NCBI GenBank assembly: GCA_046533095.1
Contig: JAJQRA010000001.1
Location: forward strand, 43,875 to 107,874
Origin: ZAX-1 sp046533095
GTDB lineage: Bacteria; Bacillota; Clostridia; Lachnospirales; Lachnospiraceae
Reading direction: 5' to 3'
DNA length: 64,000 nt
Positions 16,351 to 25,641 of this stretch are shown piece after piece; positions within the stretch are counted from its first letter, which is position 1; each line of letters begins with the position of its first letter. The notes beneath the pieces were generated by a model that was given only the letters and a program-made list of their open reading frames with translations, was not told the DNA's origin and did no database searches. The position numbers were made by a program, and so were the translations under genes.

Positions 16351-17850
16351 TTACCCCTCCCTAGCTGCGGATGCGAATGCCATAATTGCATCCGGATCAA
16401 AATCTTCTTTTTCAAGTATCCCTGCCATTCTGCCTTCGGACAAAACAATAATCCGATCAGACATGCCCATCAATTCTTCCATTTCAGAAGAAATCAATAG
16501 AATGGTCTTTCCTTGTTCCACCAGATTGTTCATCAGCTTATAGATCTCGACTTTAGCTCCTACGTCAATTCCTCTCGTTGGTTCATCGAAAATAATCAGT
16601 TCGGAATTCGCCGCCATCCATTTCCCGAGAATTACTTTTTGTTGGTTTCCACCACTTAGATTCTTAACGAGCTGATGCAGCGTCGGTGTCTTGATCGCCA
16701 TTTCTTTTTGGTATCGTTCTGCCGTTTCGCGTTCTATTTTCTTATTAATTACGCTCAATGTTGATGTTCTGTTATAGATTGGCATATTAATATTATTCAT
16801 AATAGAGGTTCCTAGAAGTGCGCCATGCCTCTTTCGATCCTCCGGTACCAATGCAATCCCTAAATCGATCGCATGCCTTGGGTCTTTGGGGTTCACCTCT
16901 TTTCCTAAGAAGATCATCTCTCCAGATTCTTTTGGCACTGCTCCAAAAAGCATTTCCGCAAGTTCCGTACGCCCGGCGCCAACAAGTCCGCCAAGGCCTA
17001 GAATTTCTCCTTTGTGAAGCTTTAGGTTGATATCCTCATCTCCGTTGCCATAGAGTTTTTTTAATTCCAAAACGACATTGTTCTCGTCAATACAGTCTTT
17101 TCTAGGTGGATAGGATTCTTTTAGTTCACGCCCTACCATCAAATGGATCAATTCCTCGACATGGCTGTCTTTTGTAATAAGTGTTTTAATATATTCTCCA
17201 TCCCTAAGTACCACAATCCGATCGGATAAACGATAGATTTCTTCCAGTCTATGAGAAATGTAAATGATAGATACACTTTTTTTCCGTAAAAGTTCAACCA
17301 CTGCAAACATACTTTCAACTTCTGCACTTGTCAGTGGTGCCGACGGCTCATCCATAATCAGAATCTTTGCATTCTGCTCGATTGCCTTCGCTATTTCTAT
17401 CATCTGCTGATAGCCTACTGTTAGATTTTTTACTAATGCTTTTGGGTCAATTTTGATATGCAGCTGTTCAAATGCTTTCGCAGCCGCCCGCTCCATTGCG
17501 AGTTTATCGACAATAATTCCTTTTCTAATCGGTCTGCCTAAAAACAGGTTTTCTGCGGCAGAAAGTTCACCTACATTGTTAAATTCCTGATAAATAATTG
17601 CAATACCATTCTCCGCAGCCAACTGTGGACTCATACTGCTGAATTCTTTGCCATTTACTATAATTTTTCCGGAGGTAGGGATAACTGCACCGGAACAGGT
17701 TTTGATTAAGGTGGATTTGCCAGCACCATTTTCTCCAATCAACGCTAAAATTTCGCCTTTTTTTAGCTCCAAAGAAACATCGGATAGTGCGACAACACCC
17801 GGATATTCTTTTCTGATATGCTGTAGCTGTAACACGTATTCGTCACTCAT
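16351..17850 (-). CDS. Sugar ABC transporter ATP-binding protein, RbsA/MglA type
   Basis: A two-domain ABC ATPase of 499 residues. Domain 1 has Walker A GENGAGKSTLIK and Walker B ILIMDEPSAPLT. Domain 2 has the usual degenerate P-loop GGLVGAGRTELAE, the signature LSGGNQQKVILGKWM and LIIFDEPTRGIDVGAK. It powers uptake of a pentose or hexose. I chose the ATG of MSDEYVLQL because GGGAG lies 6 bp before it; an ATG four codons earlier overlaps that ribosome site. The separate binding-protein gene lies 290 bp upstream across a hairpin. Confidence 0.93.
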   Translation of the reverse strand: MSDEYVLQLQHIRKEYPGVVALSDVSLELKKGEILALIGENGAGKSTLIKTCSGAVIPTSGKIIVNGKEFSSMSPQLAAENGIAIIYQEFNNVGELSAAENLFLGRPIRKGIIVDKLAMERAAAKAFEQLHIKIDPKALVKNLTVGYQQMIEIAKAIEQNAKILIMDEPSAPLTSAEVESMFAVVELLRKKSVSIIYISHRLEEIYRLSDRIVVLRDGEYIKTLITKDSHVEELIHLMVGRELKESYPPRKDCIDENNVVLELKKLYGNGDEDINLKLHKGEILGLGGLVGAGRTELAEMLFGAVPKESGEMIFLGKEVNPKDPRHAIDLGIALVPEDRKRHGALLGTSIMNNINMPIYNRTSTLSVINKKIERETAERYQKEMAIKTPTLHQLVKNLSGGNQQKVILGKWMAANSELIIFDEPTRGIDVGAKVEIYKLMNNLVEQGKTILLISSEMEELMGMSDRIIVLSEGRMAGILEKEDFDPDAIMAFASAAREG

Positions 17851-17940
17851 AGCAACTCCCATCTATCCGCTTTAACGGATATTCTATTATGATGGTGAAA
17901 GATATTTTTCACGTTATATTTTCCATACTTTTAAATTAGA

Positions 17941-18012
17941 CTGCCGCACAATGCAACACAAAGTTTCCTTAAATATAATATGGAAATTAGTCCTTATGCA
18001 TTGTACAGCAGT
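17941..18012 (-). other. Long imperfect stem-loop between binding-protein and ATPase genes
   Basis: Outer arms around CTGC..CACAATGCA (17941-17954) and TGCATTGTACAGCAG (17997-18011) and inner arms TTTCC/GGAAA can fold into one hairpin. It lacks a T-run. It lies in the 290-bp gap downstream of the binding-protein gene, where such structures commonly protect the abundant upstream mRNA. That role is inferred. Confidence 0.5.
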
Positions 18013-18140
18013 CCATAGATGTGCACTCACCCTCGCGGAATCAATTTCCCTTTGTTTGAATGCTTCCAACACTAAATTTTCTACATTGCTTTTCGCTTTG
18101 TGTCGGGTTTTGTTTTATAAAAGTTCCTTGCATCTAATCC

Positions 18141-19217
18141 TTATTTGTAATCTGCGATATATTCATCTACGTTATCAGCGCTAATTGGTAAAATAGGGCG
18201 ATAAACGTCATGTTCTGGGAATGTTTCGCCATCTAGCAATCTTTGATAAATGTCTACAACTGCTGCTGCCGTTTTCTTGTTTGAACCTTCAAATCCTACG
18301 GATACACGAGATGCCTGAGCAGGATCTTTAATTGCTTCAAGCTGCTCTAATGTTGCATCTGCTGAGAAGATTCCCATATCGTCTGGAATACCATTTGGAT
18401 TTGCAGACATTAATGCCTGGTTTGCACCAACATCAGCGCCGGCACCGATACCTGCAACAATTCTAAGGTTCGGATGTGCTTGAAGAACGGTTTCTACATT
18501 TGTCTGTGCAGGGCCTGCTTCTAGTCCTTCGCAATCTGCTACGATTTCATATAAGCCATCAGCACCTTCTTTTAATCCTGCTTCAATACCATTTCTTCTG
18601 TCTAGCAAAATCGGTGTCTTATCATATTGAATGATTAGAACTTCTGCTTTTTTATCAGCGGTAAAGCCATTTGCCTTAATAAATTCTGCTGCTGCTCCGC
18701 CAATTGCTTTTCCAAGATCTTCATTGTTTAATACCCAGTTTAAAGTTGTGTTGGTCAAAATATCATCCCAAGACATTACGGTAATACCTGCATCCATTGC
18801 TTGTTTGCAAACGTCTTCGATTGCATTTGGATCAGATGGATGTACCATGATCAAATCGCATTCGCTGCTGATAAAGTTTTCAATCTGGCTGATTTGCTCT
18901 TGAGAATTGTCGTTACAATCTACGATTGTATATTCCCAGCCTTTTTCCTTTAACAGTGTTTCTACTTCGCCAAACACGCCTGCCCAATAAGCATTTACAA
19001 GAGATTGAACAGTAATACCTACTTTGTAGCTTCCTGTTGCTTCTGCTGCTGGTTCTTCTGCTTCTGCCTCAGGTTCTTCTGTTTCTGCTGCCGGTGTTTC
19101 TGCTGCCGGCTCTTCTGTTTCTGCTGCCGGTGTTTCTGCAGCGGGTGTTGATCCGCAGCCTGTAAGCAGGCTTGCCGTCAATACAACTCCTAACAATAAT
19201 GCTGTTAGCTTTTTCAT
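18141..19217 (-). CDS. Sugar ABC transporter substrate-binding lipoprotein, RbsB type
   Basis: 358 residues. A lipoprotein signal peptide ends in LLTGC (Cys21). An acidic Pro/Ala/Glu linker follows (residues about 24-62, repeats of PAAET and EEP), then a periplasmic-binding-protein type I fold starting YKVGITVQSLVNAYWAGV. DLIMVHPSDPNAIEDVC and GADVGANQALMSAN fit ribose/galactose-type binding proteins. The repeated linker likely tethers the receptor away from the membrane. It is the second gene of the operon, after the SDR gene. ATG follows AAGGAGGAAAAAAGT. Confidence 0.93.
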   Translation of the reverse strand: MKKLTALLLGVVLTASLLTGCGSTPAAETPAAETEEPAAETPAAETEEPEAEAEEPAAEATGSYKVGITVQSLVNAYWAGVFGEVETLLKEKGWEYTIVDCNDNSQEQISQIENFISSECDLIMVHPSDPNAIEDVCKQAMDAGITVMSWDDILTNTTLNWVLNNEDLGKAIGGAAAEFIKANGFTADKKAEVLIIQYDKTPILLDRRNGIEAGLKEGADGLYEIVADCEGLEAGPAQTNVETVLQAHPNLRIVAGIGAGADVGANQALMSANPNGIPDDMGIFSADATLEQLEAIKDPAQASRVSVGFEGSNKKTAAAVVDIYQRLLDGETFPEHDVYRPILPISADNVDEYIADYK

Positions 19218-19355
19218 ACTTTTTTCCTCCTTGGAATGATAGACAACGTCACATTTGACGCCGCCGAATTATGTTGTATGTGTTATCCACAATCGCAAAT
19301 GGCAAATTCTTTCGCCACCGCTTTGTGGGAATAACCGTTATTACGGAATACTACA

Positions 19356-20132
19356 TTAAAAACAGGTAAATGCGCCATCAACGATAAAATCGGAACCTGT
19401 TGTAAAGCTACTTGTATCTCCCGCTAAATAAACGCATATTGATTGGAGTTCTTCCGGCTTGCCTAGCCTGTGCAACGGCGCTATTTTATTCCACTCATCG
19501 ATTAAGGACGTTAAATTTTTATCGTTCGTTATCAATTCTGTACCTATATACCCTGGGCTGATACTGTTTACACGAACGTTTCTGGTTGCCCATTCAACAG
19601 CAAATGATTTCGTAAGCTGGATTACACCTGCTTTTGATGCATTGTAGGCACATTGCGGCTGTGGTACATTTACAATATGTGCGGACATAGATGCGGTATT
19701 AATAATAGAGCCTCCACCTTGTTTTAACATCACTTTCCCTGCGGCCTGTGCTGTTAGGAATACGCCCGACAAATTGATGTCAATGACTTTCTTCCATTGC
19801 TCATAGGTCATCTCTTCTGCCTTAACATTGATACAGATGCCGGCATTGCAAAACGCCACATCTAGTTTGCCAAATGTATCTACGACTTCCTTTACCATAG
19901 CGTCTACCTGCTCCGGATTGGTAACATCTGTCTTAATCGCAATCGCTTTGATCCCGTTGTTGTCTGCTAATTCTTTGGCGGTTTTGGTTGCTTCATCGAT
20001 ATCGACATCGACAATTGCAAGATTTGCACCTGCTTCTGCAAAAGCTGTTGCAACACTTTTTCCAATGCCTCTTGCACCTCCGGTTACAAAAATTGCTTTC
20101 CCATCCAATCTCATTTTTTCAATAATTCCCAC
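19356..20132 (-). CDS. Short-chain dehydrogenase/reductase
   Basis: 258 residues from the GTG at 20130-20132, chosen because AAAGGAGG lies 7 bp upstream; an ATG at 20153 would overlap that site. Classical SDR features are the TGGARGIG cofactor loop, NAG in AFCNAGI, the catalytic Ser in NTASMSAH and YNASKAG (Tyr-x3-Lys). FVDGAFTCF replaces the common C-terminal DGG segment. It probably oxidises or reduces a sugar or polyol, as it heads the transporter operon. The next gene starts 139 bp downstream. A promoter is visible at 20211-20239. Confidence 0.88.
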   Translation of the reverse strand: MGIIEKMRLDGKAIFVTGGARGIGKSVATAFAEAGANLAIVDVDIDEATKTAKELADNNGIKAIAIKTDVTNPEQVDAMVKEVVDTFGKLDVAFCNAGICINVKAEEMTYEQWKKVIDINLSGVFLTAQAAGKVMLKQGGGSIINTASMSAHIVNVPQPQCAYNASKAGVIQLTKSFAVEWATRNVRVNSISPGYIGTELITNDKNLTSLIDEWNKIAPLHRLGKPEELQSICVYLAGDTSSFTTGSDFIVDGAFTCF

Positions 20133-20164
20133 TTGATATCCTCCTTTGGGCACATACTTAAATG

Positions 20165-20179
20165 CGTTTTGTCAAACGG
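20165..20179. promoter_or_regulatory. Operator candidate downstream of the sugar-operon promoter
   Basis: CGTTTTGTCAAACGG is an imperfect palindrome, located between the -10 element at 20211 and the SDR start. Its position suits a repressor such as one of the two ROK proteins. No second copy was seen at the other promoters, so this rests on position and symmetry only. Confidence 0.4.
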
Positions 20180-20210
20180 TTTTACTAATCTGTTTTATCA
20201 ATCTGAATTA

Positions 20211-20239
20211 ATTATATATCGTTTTTGTTTATTGTGCAA
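20211..20239 (-). promoter_or_regulatory. Sigma70-type promoter of the sugar operon
   Basis: On the minus strand TTGCAC (20234-20239) is followed after 17 bp by TATAAT (20211-20216), 79 bp upstream of the SDR start codon. Confidence 0.7.
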
Positions 20240-20600
20240 GTCGCAATAACAACCAAAATTATTATATGTTTTTTGTACATTTTGTATTATTACCTCGAAT
20301 ACGAGCCACAATAACAGCCAAATTCATTATACATTTTTTGTGTATTTTGTGCAATAGAAATCATGTAAGAAACGAAATAATTTTCACTTATCGCTTACAT
20401 GTTTTCCGCTATATTTGTTGTCATGCAAGGAACGAAGTCATTTCCGCTTATCGTTCGCATGTTTTCCGCTATATTTGTTGTCATGCAAGGAACGAAGTCA
20501 TTTTCACTTATGGCTCGATGTTTGCCGTTATGCTTGTTGTCATGCAAGGAACGGAACCATTTTCACCTAGAGCTCGCATATTTGCCGTTATGTTTATTAA
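20238..20600. repeat. Intergenic tandem repeat array, period 60 bp
   Basis: Four units of about 60 bp start near 20341, 20401, 20461 and 20520, with a partial fifth at 20580. They share gttttccgct-atatttgttg and tcatgcaaggaacgaa. A second, more diverged pair with aataacarccaaa and attttttgt lies at about 20245 and 20312. The period is a multiple of three, so spurious frames run through the array, but none has a ribosome site or a recognisable protein. There are no unique spacers, so it is not CRISPR. It fills most of the 652-bp gap. Confidence 0.88.
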
Positions 20601-20784
20601 TATGTTTATTAATCTGTTTAATCAAGTTATTTTATTATATAATGTTACGCCATTTTATGCAAGCTGTAATAATAAACAAAATTACAGCTTCATTTCTATA
20701 TATTTTACACAATACAAATAAATGCCCTGCTTAAAGACACTGCACAAACCTCATACGCCTTGTAACATGCATTTTTTACCGTAC

Positions 20785-21963
20785 CTAAATGGAATCAATA
20801 TATTGTTCAATTTGGTAAATGGCCGCTCCTAGTGCCGCCGCTTCCACTAAATATCTGCATGGGCGCACATACTCACCGGTATTGCCAAAAATATTTTTTT
20901 CTGCAACTTTCTTTTGAAATTTTTGAATATACGGCTTCATATAGCCGCCTACATACCCGCCTAACACAATATCGCTGTCAAAACACATCTGTAAATTGTC
21001 TACCGCGATCGCCAAATTATCTAAATATTCTTCCCACACTTTTTCATATTGCCGGTTGCCCTTTTCCAACCCTTTAAAAAACTGTTCTAAACTCCCATTT
21101 GCCAAGTCGCTTAGGCGAAGCGCAGAACAGTAGGCGTCCAGACAGCCTTTTTTCCCGCAATAGCAGGTATTTCCTTCCGGTCGAATAACCATATGCCCAA
21201 ATTCTCCGCTTCGCCAATGGTTCCCCATGTATATATTACCTGACCAGTTGTCATAATTGTTCAAATTCGAATACTCCATCTTGCTCATTTCCTGTTGAGC
21301 AAAGATAGCGCCTCCAACTGTGTTGCTCAAAAAAAGGTAGGTCATATTCCCGGACAGCCCTCCTCCTACGCACTCTGTCATTGCCGCTGCATTTGCATCG
21401 TTTAATATGGCCGTTTGATAAGGGATGTAGTTTAAATACCCTTTAAAATTGATATCATTTAAATTCAGTGCATGGGAATAGGAAATATCATTCTTCTTGC
21501 GATCCACAATTCCCGGAATCGAAATGCCTACACCCTTTATTTTCTCTTTCGGAATCTGATTTTTCTGAATAAATTCTTCCAGCATCTCTGTTATCTGCTG
21601 AAAATAGGTATCTTCATAGATAAATGGTTTCCGGATCCTTTCATGCTTTAAAAGCTTTTCAGAAAGGTTGGTCGATACCATGCTTACATGGTTTCGGGTA
21701 ATATCAATCCCAACTGCATAGCACACATTCTGCACAGGGGCAATTGCTTTCGCTTTTCTGCCCCCGGTAGATTGGAATTCTCCGACTTCTTGTATAATCT
21801 GTGCCTCTTGAAGTTTTCTGATAATTTGCAGTACGGTAGGGACACTTATACCAAGTGCCATCGCAATATCCGGCATAGATGTCCGTTCCCTACTAATTAC
21901 ATAGCGAAACACCCGATTACGGTTCAGTTTTTTTACATCTATATTACTGGCTGCATATTTCAT
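20785..21963 (-). CDS. ROK family transcriptional regulator
   Basis: 392 residues from the ATG of MKYAASNIDVKKLNR; a TTG eleven codons earlier is also open but has no good ribosome site. The N-terminal winged helix includes SMPDIAMALGISVPTVLQIIRKL. The ROK domain has CYCGKKGCLDAYC for zinc, GISIPGIV and TVGGAIF. It is paralogous to the regulator at 11123-12259, sharing the same layout and a similar C-terminal region with VVILGGYVG/IVLGGYVGG. It lies upstream of the sugar operon on the same strand, separated by the repeat array, and is a likely regulator of it. Confidence 0.9.
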   Translation of the reverse strand: MKYAASNIDVKKLNRNRVFRYVISRERTSMPDIAMALGISVPTVLQIIRKLQEAQIIQEVGEFQSTGGRKAKAIAPVQNVCYAVGIDITRNHVSMVSTNLSEKLLKHERIRKPFIYEDTYFQQITEMLEEFIQKNQIPKEKIKGVGISIPGIVDRKKNDISYSHALNLNDINFKGYLNYIPYQTAILNDANAAAMTECVGGGLSGNMTYLFLSNTVGGAIFAQQEMSKMEYSNLNNYDNWSGNIYMGNHWRSGEFGHMVIRPEGNTCYCGKKGCLDAYCSALRLSDLANGSLEQFFKGLEKGNRQYEKVWEEYLDNLAIAVDNLQMCFDSDIVLGGYVGGYMKPYIQKFQKKVAEKNIFGNTGEYVRPCRYLVEAAALGAAIYQIEQYIDSI

Positions 21964-22321
21964 CCCTACACCTGCGATTCTTTTCTTCCGTTTCAAAACT
22001 TTGTTTATATATTTAATGAACTATGTATAATATAGCACCTTTTCATTTATCATGCAATATTTATTTGTCCCGGATCCATGTCAAAATCATGATAACTATA
22101 TTCAGACATCCCTCATACAGATATTTTTCAAAAAACAAACTTCAAATACAGTTTCCAAAAATCTTAAAGAATTTACAGAAATACATATTCTTTTTTCTTA
22201 CAACGATGTATATTTATTACCAATGTCTGATATTTTGAGCATAGCAAGCGTTAATTTGCATAAAACATTCAAATTCAGTGCACATTGTTTATCTGTCATT
22301 AAGTTGCACTGCTTTTAATAT
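21964..22321. other. AT-rich intergenic region
   Basis: 358 bp between the symporter stop and the ROK start. It is strongly AT-rich and holds the ROK 5' region. I see no gene, riboswitch or clear terminator; one weak inverted pair (AGTGCA/TGCACT, about 22278 and 22306) lacks a T-run. Confidence 0.6.
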
Positions 22322-23731
22322 TTATTCATCAGCTAACTGCTTTTCCTTTCGTTGTTTCAATTCTTCTACATATTTTGGATATTCTGAGTCGAGCTTAAAG
22401 AAGTACATGCATATAATGATGAAAACACTTAGAACTGCAGGGAGAAATACATAGATAAAGCTGATTGCACTTACTGCTGAAGGTGGTTGTGTAGCAGCAA
22501 GCCCATCATATCCACAAATCGAGAGTACGATTCCCAAGAGTGCCGTGCCGATACCGCTTCCAACTTTTTGCCCGACACCTAGCGCTGTGAGCGTTACGCT
22601 AGGTATATTGTAGCCTGTTTTCCATTCGCCATAGACGATTGTCTCTAAAATCATTCCGGGTGCTGCACTTGATATGACGCCAAACCCAATACCTCTGAGC
22701 ACCAATCCTATGATAAAAAATGCGCCACTTGAGGATGGTATCATCGTGAGTAGTGAGCCAAAAATGAGCACTACCATACTCATGATACAAAGTATTCGCT
22801 TCGATATACCCTTGCTAAGAATCGCTGGCACGAAACACATACAGATTAGTGCACCTGGGAAGAAATATAGGGTCAAGTTGGCAATTAAATTTTCATCGTG
22901 TAGAACATACTTTGCATAGTAGACACCCACTGTGAGAATGGCTACCTGTGTCAAAATATTAATAAAATACATCAATAGACAAATAAGCCAATATTTATTT
23001 TTTAAGAGTGACTTAATTGCAGTAAGTAGGGGCACATCGCTATCTCCTGCATCGTCTGCGGATGGATCTATCGCTGTTTCCTTTGTGTGGAAATAGATGA
23101 AAATCAGTACCACTGCTGAAACTATGCCTAATATTGCAGCCATTTTAACCCAGCCACCTTGTCCACCACCCAATTTTTCTACAAGCGGAAGTATCGCTAC
23201 TGTAATTCCCATCTGCGTGATTGCACCGATTAAGACACGTATGCTCAGCATCACGGAGCGACTATTTCGATTTTCAGTGATAAAGGCTGGCAGTGCGTTC
23301 ATTACCGCACTTAGCATCGTGTATATGATGGTCGAAACCAGATTGTAGGAGATGAAAATATAAGCAGCTTTGCCTACTGTTCCTACATTTGGCACCGTAA
23401 ATAATATGATATATGCAAATACCATCGGAATTGCAAGGCGAAGATACCAAGGCCTAGCAGAACCAGCTTTGGTGTGGGTATGGTCTACGATGTTGCCAGC
23501 GATTACGTCACTTAATCCGTCAAAAAATTTAGAAATTAAGATAATCGTTCCAACTATCCCTGCATTTATGCCAATGACATCGGTGTAAAAAAAGATTAAA
23601 AACGATATCATGATGGTGTAAATTGGATTCTCTGCAACCGCTGTAAGTCCATAAGTTAGGTTTTCACGCAAGCTCGTCTTTCTATCACTAAGTGAATTTC
23701 CCGCTGTGTTTTCTGTTATAGTTTCTGTCAT
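22322..23731 (-). CDS. GPH-family glycoside/sugar:cation symporter
   Basis: 469 residues with about twelve membrane spans, of the MelB/YicJ-like branch of the major facilitator superfamily. ISKFFDGLSDVIAGNIVDHTHTKAGSARPW matches the family signature (the SKxxDGxSD...D motif and the following RPW). The protein imports a glycoside together with Na+ or H+. It is the last gene after two esterase-like hydrolases, 52 bp behind the first, so the substrate may be an esterified oligosaccharide. ATG follows AAGGAGGAAG. Confidence 0.9.
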   Translation of the reverse strand: MTETITENTAGNSLSDRKTSLRENLTYGLTAVAENPIYTIMISFLIFFYTDVIGINAGIVGTIILISKFFDGLSDVIAGNIVDHTHTKAGSARPWYLRLAIPMVFAYIILFTVPNVGTVGKAAYIFISYNLVSTIIYTMLSAVMNALPAFITENRNSRSVMLSIRVLIGAITQMGITVAILPLVEKLGGGQGGWVKMAAILGIVSAVVLIFIYFHTKETAIDPSADDAGDSDVPLLTAIKSLLKNKYWLICLLMYFINILTQVAILTVGVYYAKYVLHDENLIANLTLYFFPGALICMCFVPAILSKGISKRILCIMSMVVLIFGSLLTMIPSSSGAFFIIGLVLRGIGFGVISSAAPGMILETIVYGEWKTGYNIPSVTLTALGVGQKVGSGIGTALLGIVLSICGYDGLAATQPPSAVSAISFIYVFLPAVLSVFIIICMYFFKLDSEYPKYVEELKQRKEKQLADE

Positions 23732-23783
23732 ATCATACTTCCTCCTTATTGGTAAATCATCTTCTCACTAATAGTGGTGTAAT

Positions 23784-25637
23784 TTACAATGAATAGTGGA
23801 TCCCATCTTCTTCTCGCGACCAATGTGCAAAAAACTCATCCCAAATTCTGTATGACATCTCTGGTGTTGTTGCGTGGGGAAAGTCATCAATTGACGTGTA
23901 ACGCACCATCTCCTCACCTTTTTCATTTCGGTAGGTTAGGTCGTGCCACCTGTTTCTGTAAACGCTCCAGCCATTCTTAAATGTCTCAATTTCCTCAGAT
24001 ATCAGCTGGTTTCGTTCACGCCATAGCACAATGGTCTTGCCAGTGGCATTTTCGCGAGTCGGTACCGCATCGATGACCCATTCTTCTCGTTTCCCCGCAA
24101 ACATCCAAATTGGTACGGGCGTATCACTCTTAGACTTATTCTTTAGAATATTCACAAGTGTATCGTGTACAAGTTCAAAGAGCACGCCAGAGCAAGGTGC
24201 TGCTGCTGCAAATATTTCAGGCATTATATACGCCAAAAAATGTGTCATCATGGCACCATGTGAATGTCCCGTAGCATAGACTCGCTGCGTGTCAACAGGA
24301 TATTCATGGCAAGTACGCTCTAGCATCTCTCTGAAAAATTCACATTCATCTGGTCCATTCGGTATTTGATTGAATATATTCCATGCCGGAATCGGCATAA
24401 TAGCCGGAGCCTTAGGTTCCTCGCCTATATTCGCTGGACCGACTGTGGCATATTCTTGATTAGCTTCGTAAAGTTTCTTTTTCGTTTCCTCGTCTATACC
24501 AATCGAACCAACTACTGCCGACGGATGTATCAAGATGAAGTTTCTTTCTTGTGCTACGCGGTACCATTCGGAATTGCCTGTATAAATATCGCCAGTGCAG
24601 GCAGCTCCATGCATTGCAAAAACCAAAGGCAATTTCTTCTGTGGGTTCTTTTTTACAGATTCTGGAACATAAACGTACCATTCCCGCATCCATTTTCCGA
24701 CTAGTTCATAGTGATACTCCATGCCCAAATCATTCACGGGGTCTACGGCCATACGCAAATCTCCAGCGATGTCGCCCTGCCATCTTCTGTGACGTGAAAG
24801 AAAATTGTACCAAATCCGATTTATGAGATGGCAGTCGATGTTCTGTCTGACGCCAGATATATTGCTATGCCAGATACGATATGCTTTCTTGTCCTGATTG
24901 AGCGGATATTCCGTGTCTATGATTCGTGAATACTCCACCGTATCGTCTGCAATCTGTGTTGGCTCAGCTTTTGTTTTATGTGCATTCTTCCAGTAATTCA
25001 AAGTGTCTGTGGCTCCACCTTCATCTTCAATTATCCAGGTGGGTACCGGTATATCTCCATTACGACGGCTTATATGAAGATCAAAATCAATTAGCCCATA
25101 TAAATTTAGTGCGTAATCATCTTTGCAAGCACACAGATAGGAGTTAGGTATCTTTTTTGCGCCCACCGTCACTATTCCCGCAAAGATTGCTGGCATCTGC
25201 ATTGCAGCCATATGGGCAATACTGCCGCCTTCACCCACGCCGTATAGATAAATTTTTGATTCATGAATACTGTAATGGGCGAGCTGCACATATTGCTGTA
25301 ACACAGCATTCACATACGCGACATCCCCACTATTTTTCTTATATTCCTCTTCTATATCCCACTGTCCGTACGCGGGTTCCAAGAAAAACAGAATCAATTT
25401 TTCGCGGCTATTATCTGTATCTGCAAGTTGTTTCCACCCGCTCTTTTCAAATAATTCTTCTGCATTGCGACCATTTTCGCCAAGAACCAACACCACTGAA
25501 GTGGCGGATCTAGCACCATCTGGTATGTAAGTGATAAACTTTCGCTCTATATCACCTACCGTTACTGTCTGTTCAAGTATGCCCCATTGCAACGATGCAT
25601 ATGGATCTTTCTGGTTCACTTCACGAGTTTTTAACAT
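23784..25637 (-). CDS. Tandem alpha/beta hydrolase, PHB depolymerase/feruloyl-esterase-like
   Basis: 617 residues with two consecutive alpha/beta hydrolase domains. The N-terminal one (about 20-220) has LYGVGEGGSIAH where the nucleophile elbow should be, so GxSxG reads GVGEG (132-138) and the serine is missing. The C-terminal one (about 310-600) begins LPLVFAMHGAACTGD and has an intact elbow ATGHSHGAMM with Ser at about 459, as in LpqC/PHB-depolymerase-like esterases. No signal peptide is seen, so it is probably cytoplasmic. It follows the next esterase by 4 bp and precedes the symporter. Its likely job is ester hydrolysis on an imported substrate. ATG follows AAAGGAGG. Confidence 0.82.
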   Translation of the reverse strand: MLKTREVNQKDPYASLQWGILEQTVTVGDIERKFITYIPDGARSATSVVLVLGENGRNAEELFEKSGWKQLADTDNSREKLILFFLEPAYGQWDIEEEYKKNSGDVAYVNAVLQQYVQLAHYSIHESKIYLYGVGEGGSIAHMAAMQMPAIFAGIVTVGAKKIPNSYLCACKDDYALNLYGLIDFDLHISRRNGDIPVPTWIIEDEGGATDTLNYWKNAHKTKAEPTQIADDTVEYSRIIDTEYPLNQDKKAYRIWHSNISGVRQNIDCHLINRIWYNFLSRHRRWQGDIAGDLRMAVDPVNDLGMEYHYELVGKWMREWYVYVPESVKKNPQKKLPLVFAMHGAACTGDIYTGNSEWYRVAQERNFILIHPSAVVGSIGIDEETKKKLYEANQEYATVGPANIGEEPKAPAIMPIPAWNIFNQIPNGPDECEFFREMLERTCHEYPVDTQRVYATGHSHGAMMTHFLAYIMPEIFAAAAPCSGVLFELVHDTLVNILKNKSKSDTPVPIWMFAGKREEWVIDAVPTRENATGKTIVLWRERNQLISEEIETFKNGWSVYRNRWHDLTYRNEKGEEMVRYTSIDDFPHATTPEMSYRIWDEFFAHWSREEDGIHYSL

Positions 25638-25641
25638 TAAC

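Noticed and set aside
20341..20600. CRISPR-like array of regular 60-bp units
   Set aside because: Units are contiguous and similar along their whole length; there are no unique spacers and no cas genes.
20266..20721. Plus-strand frame of 151 codons through the repeat array
   Set aside because: Its repetitive peptide results from a 60-bp period being divisible by three; no ribosome site and no recognisable domain.
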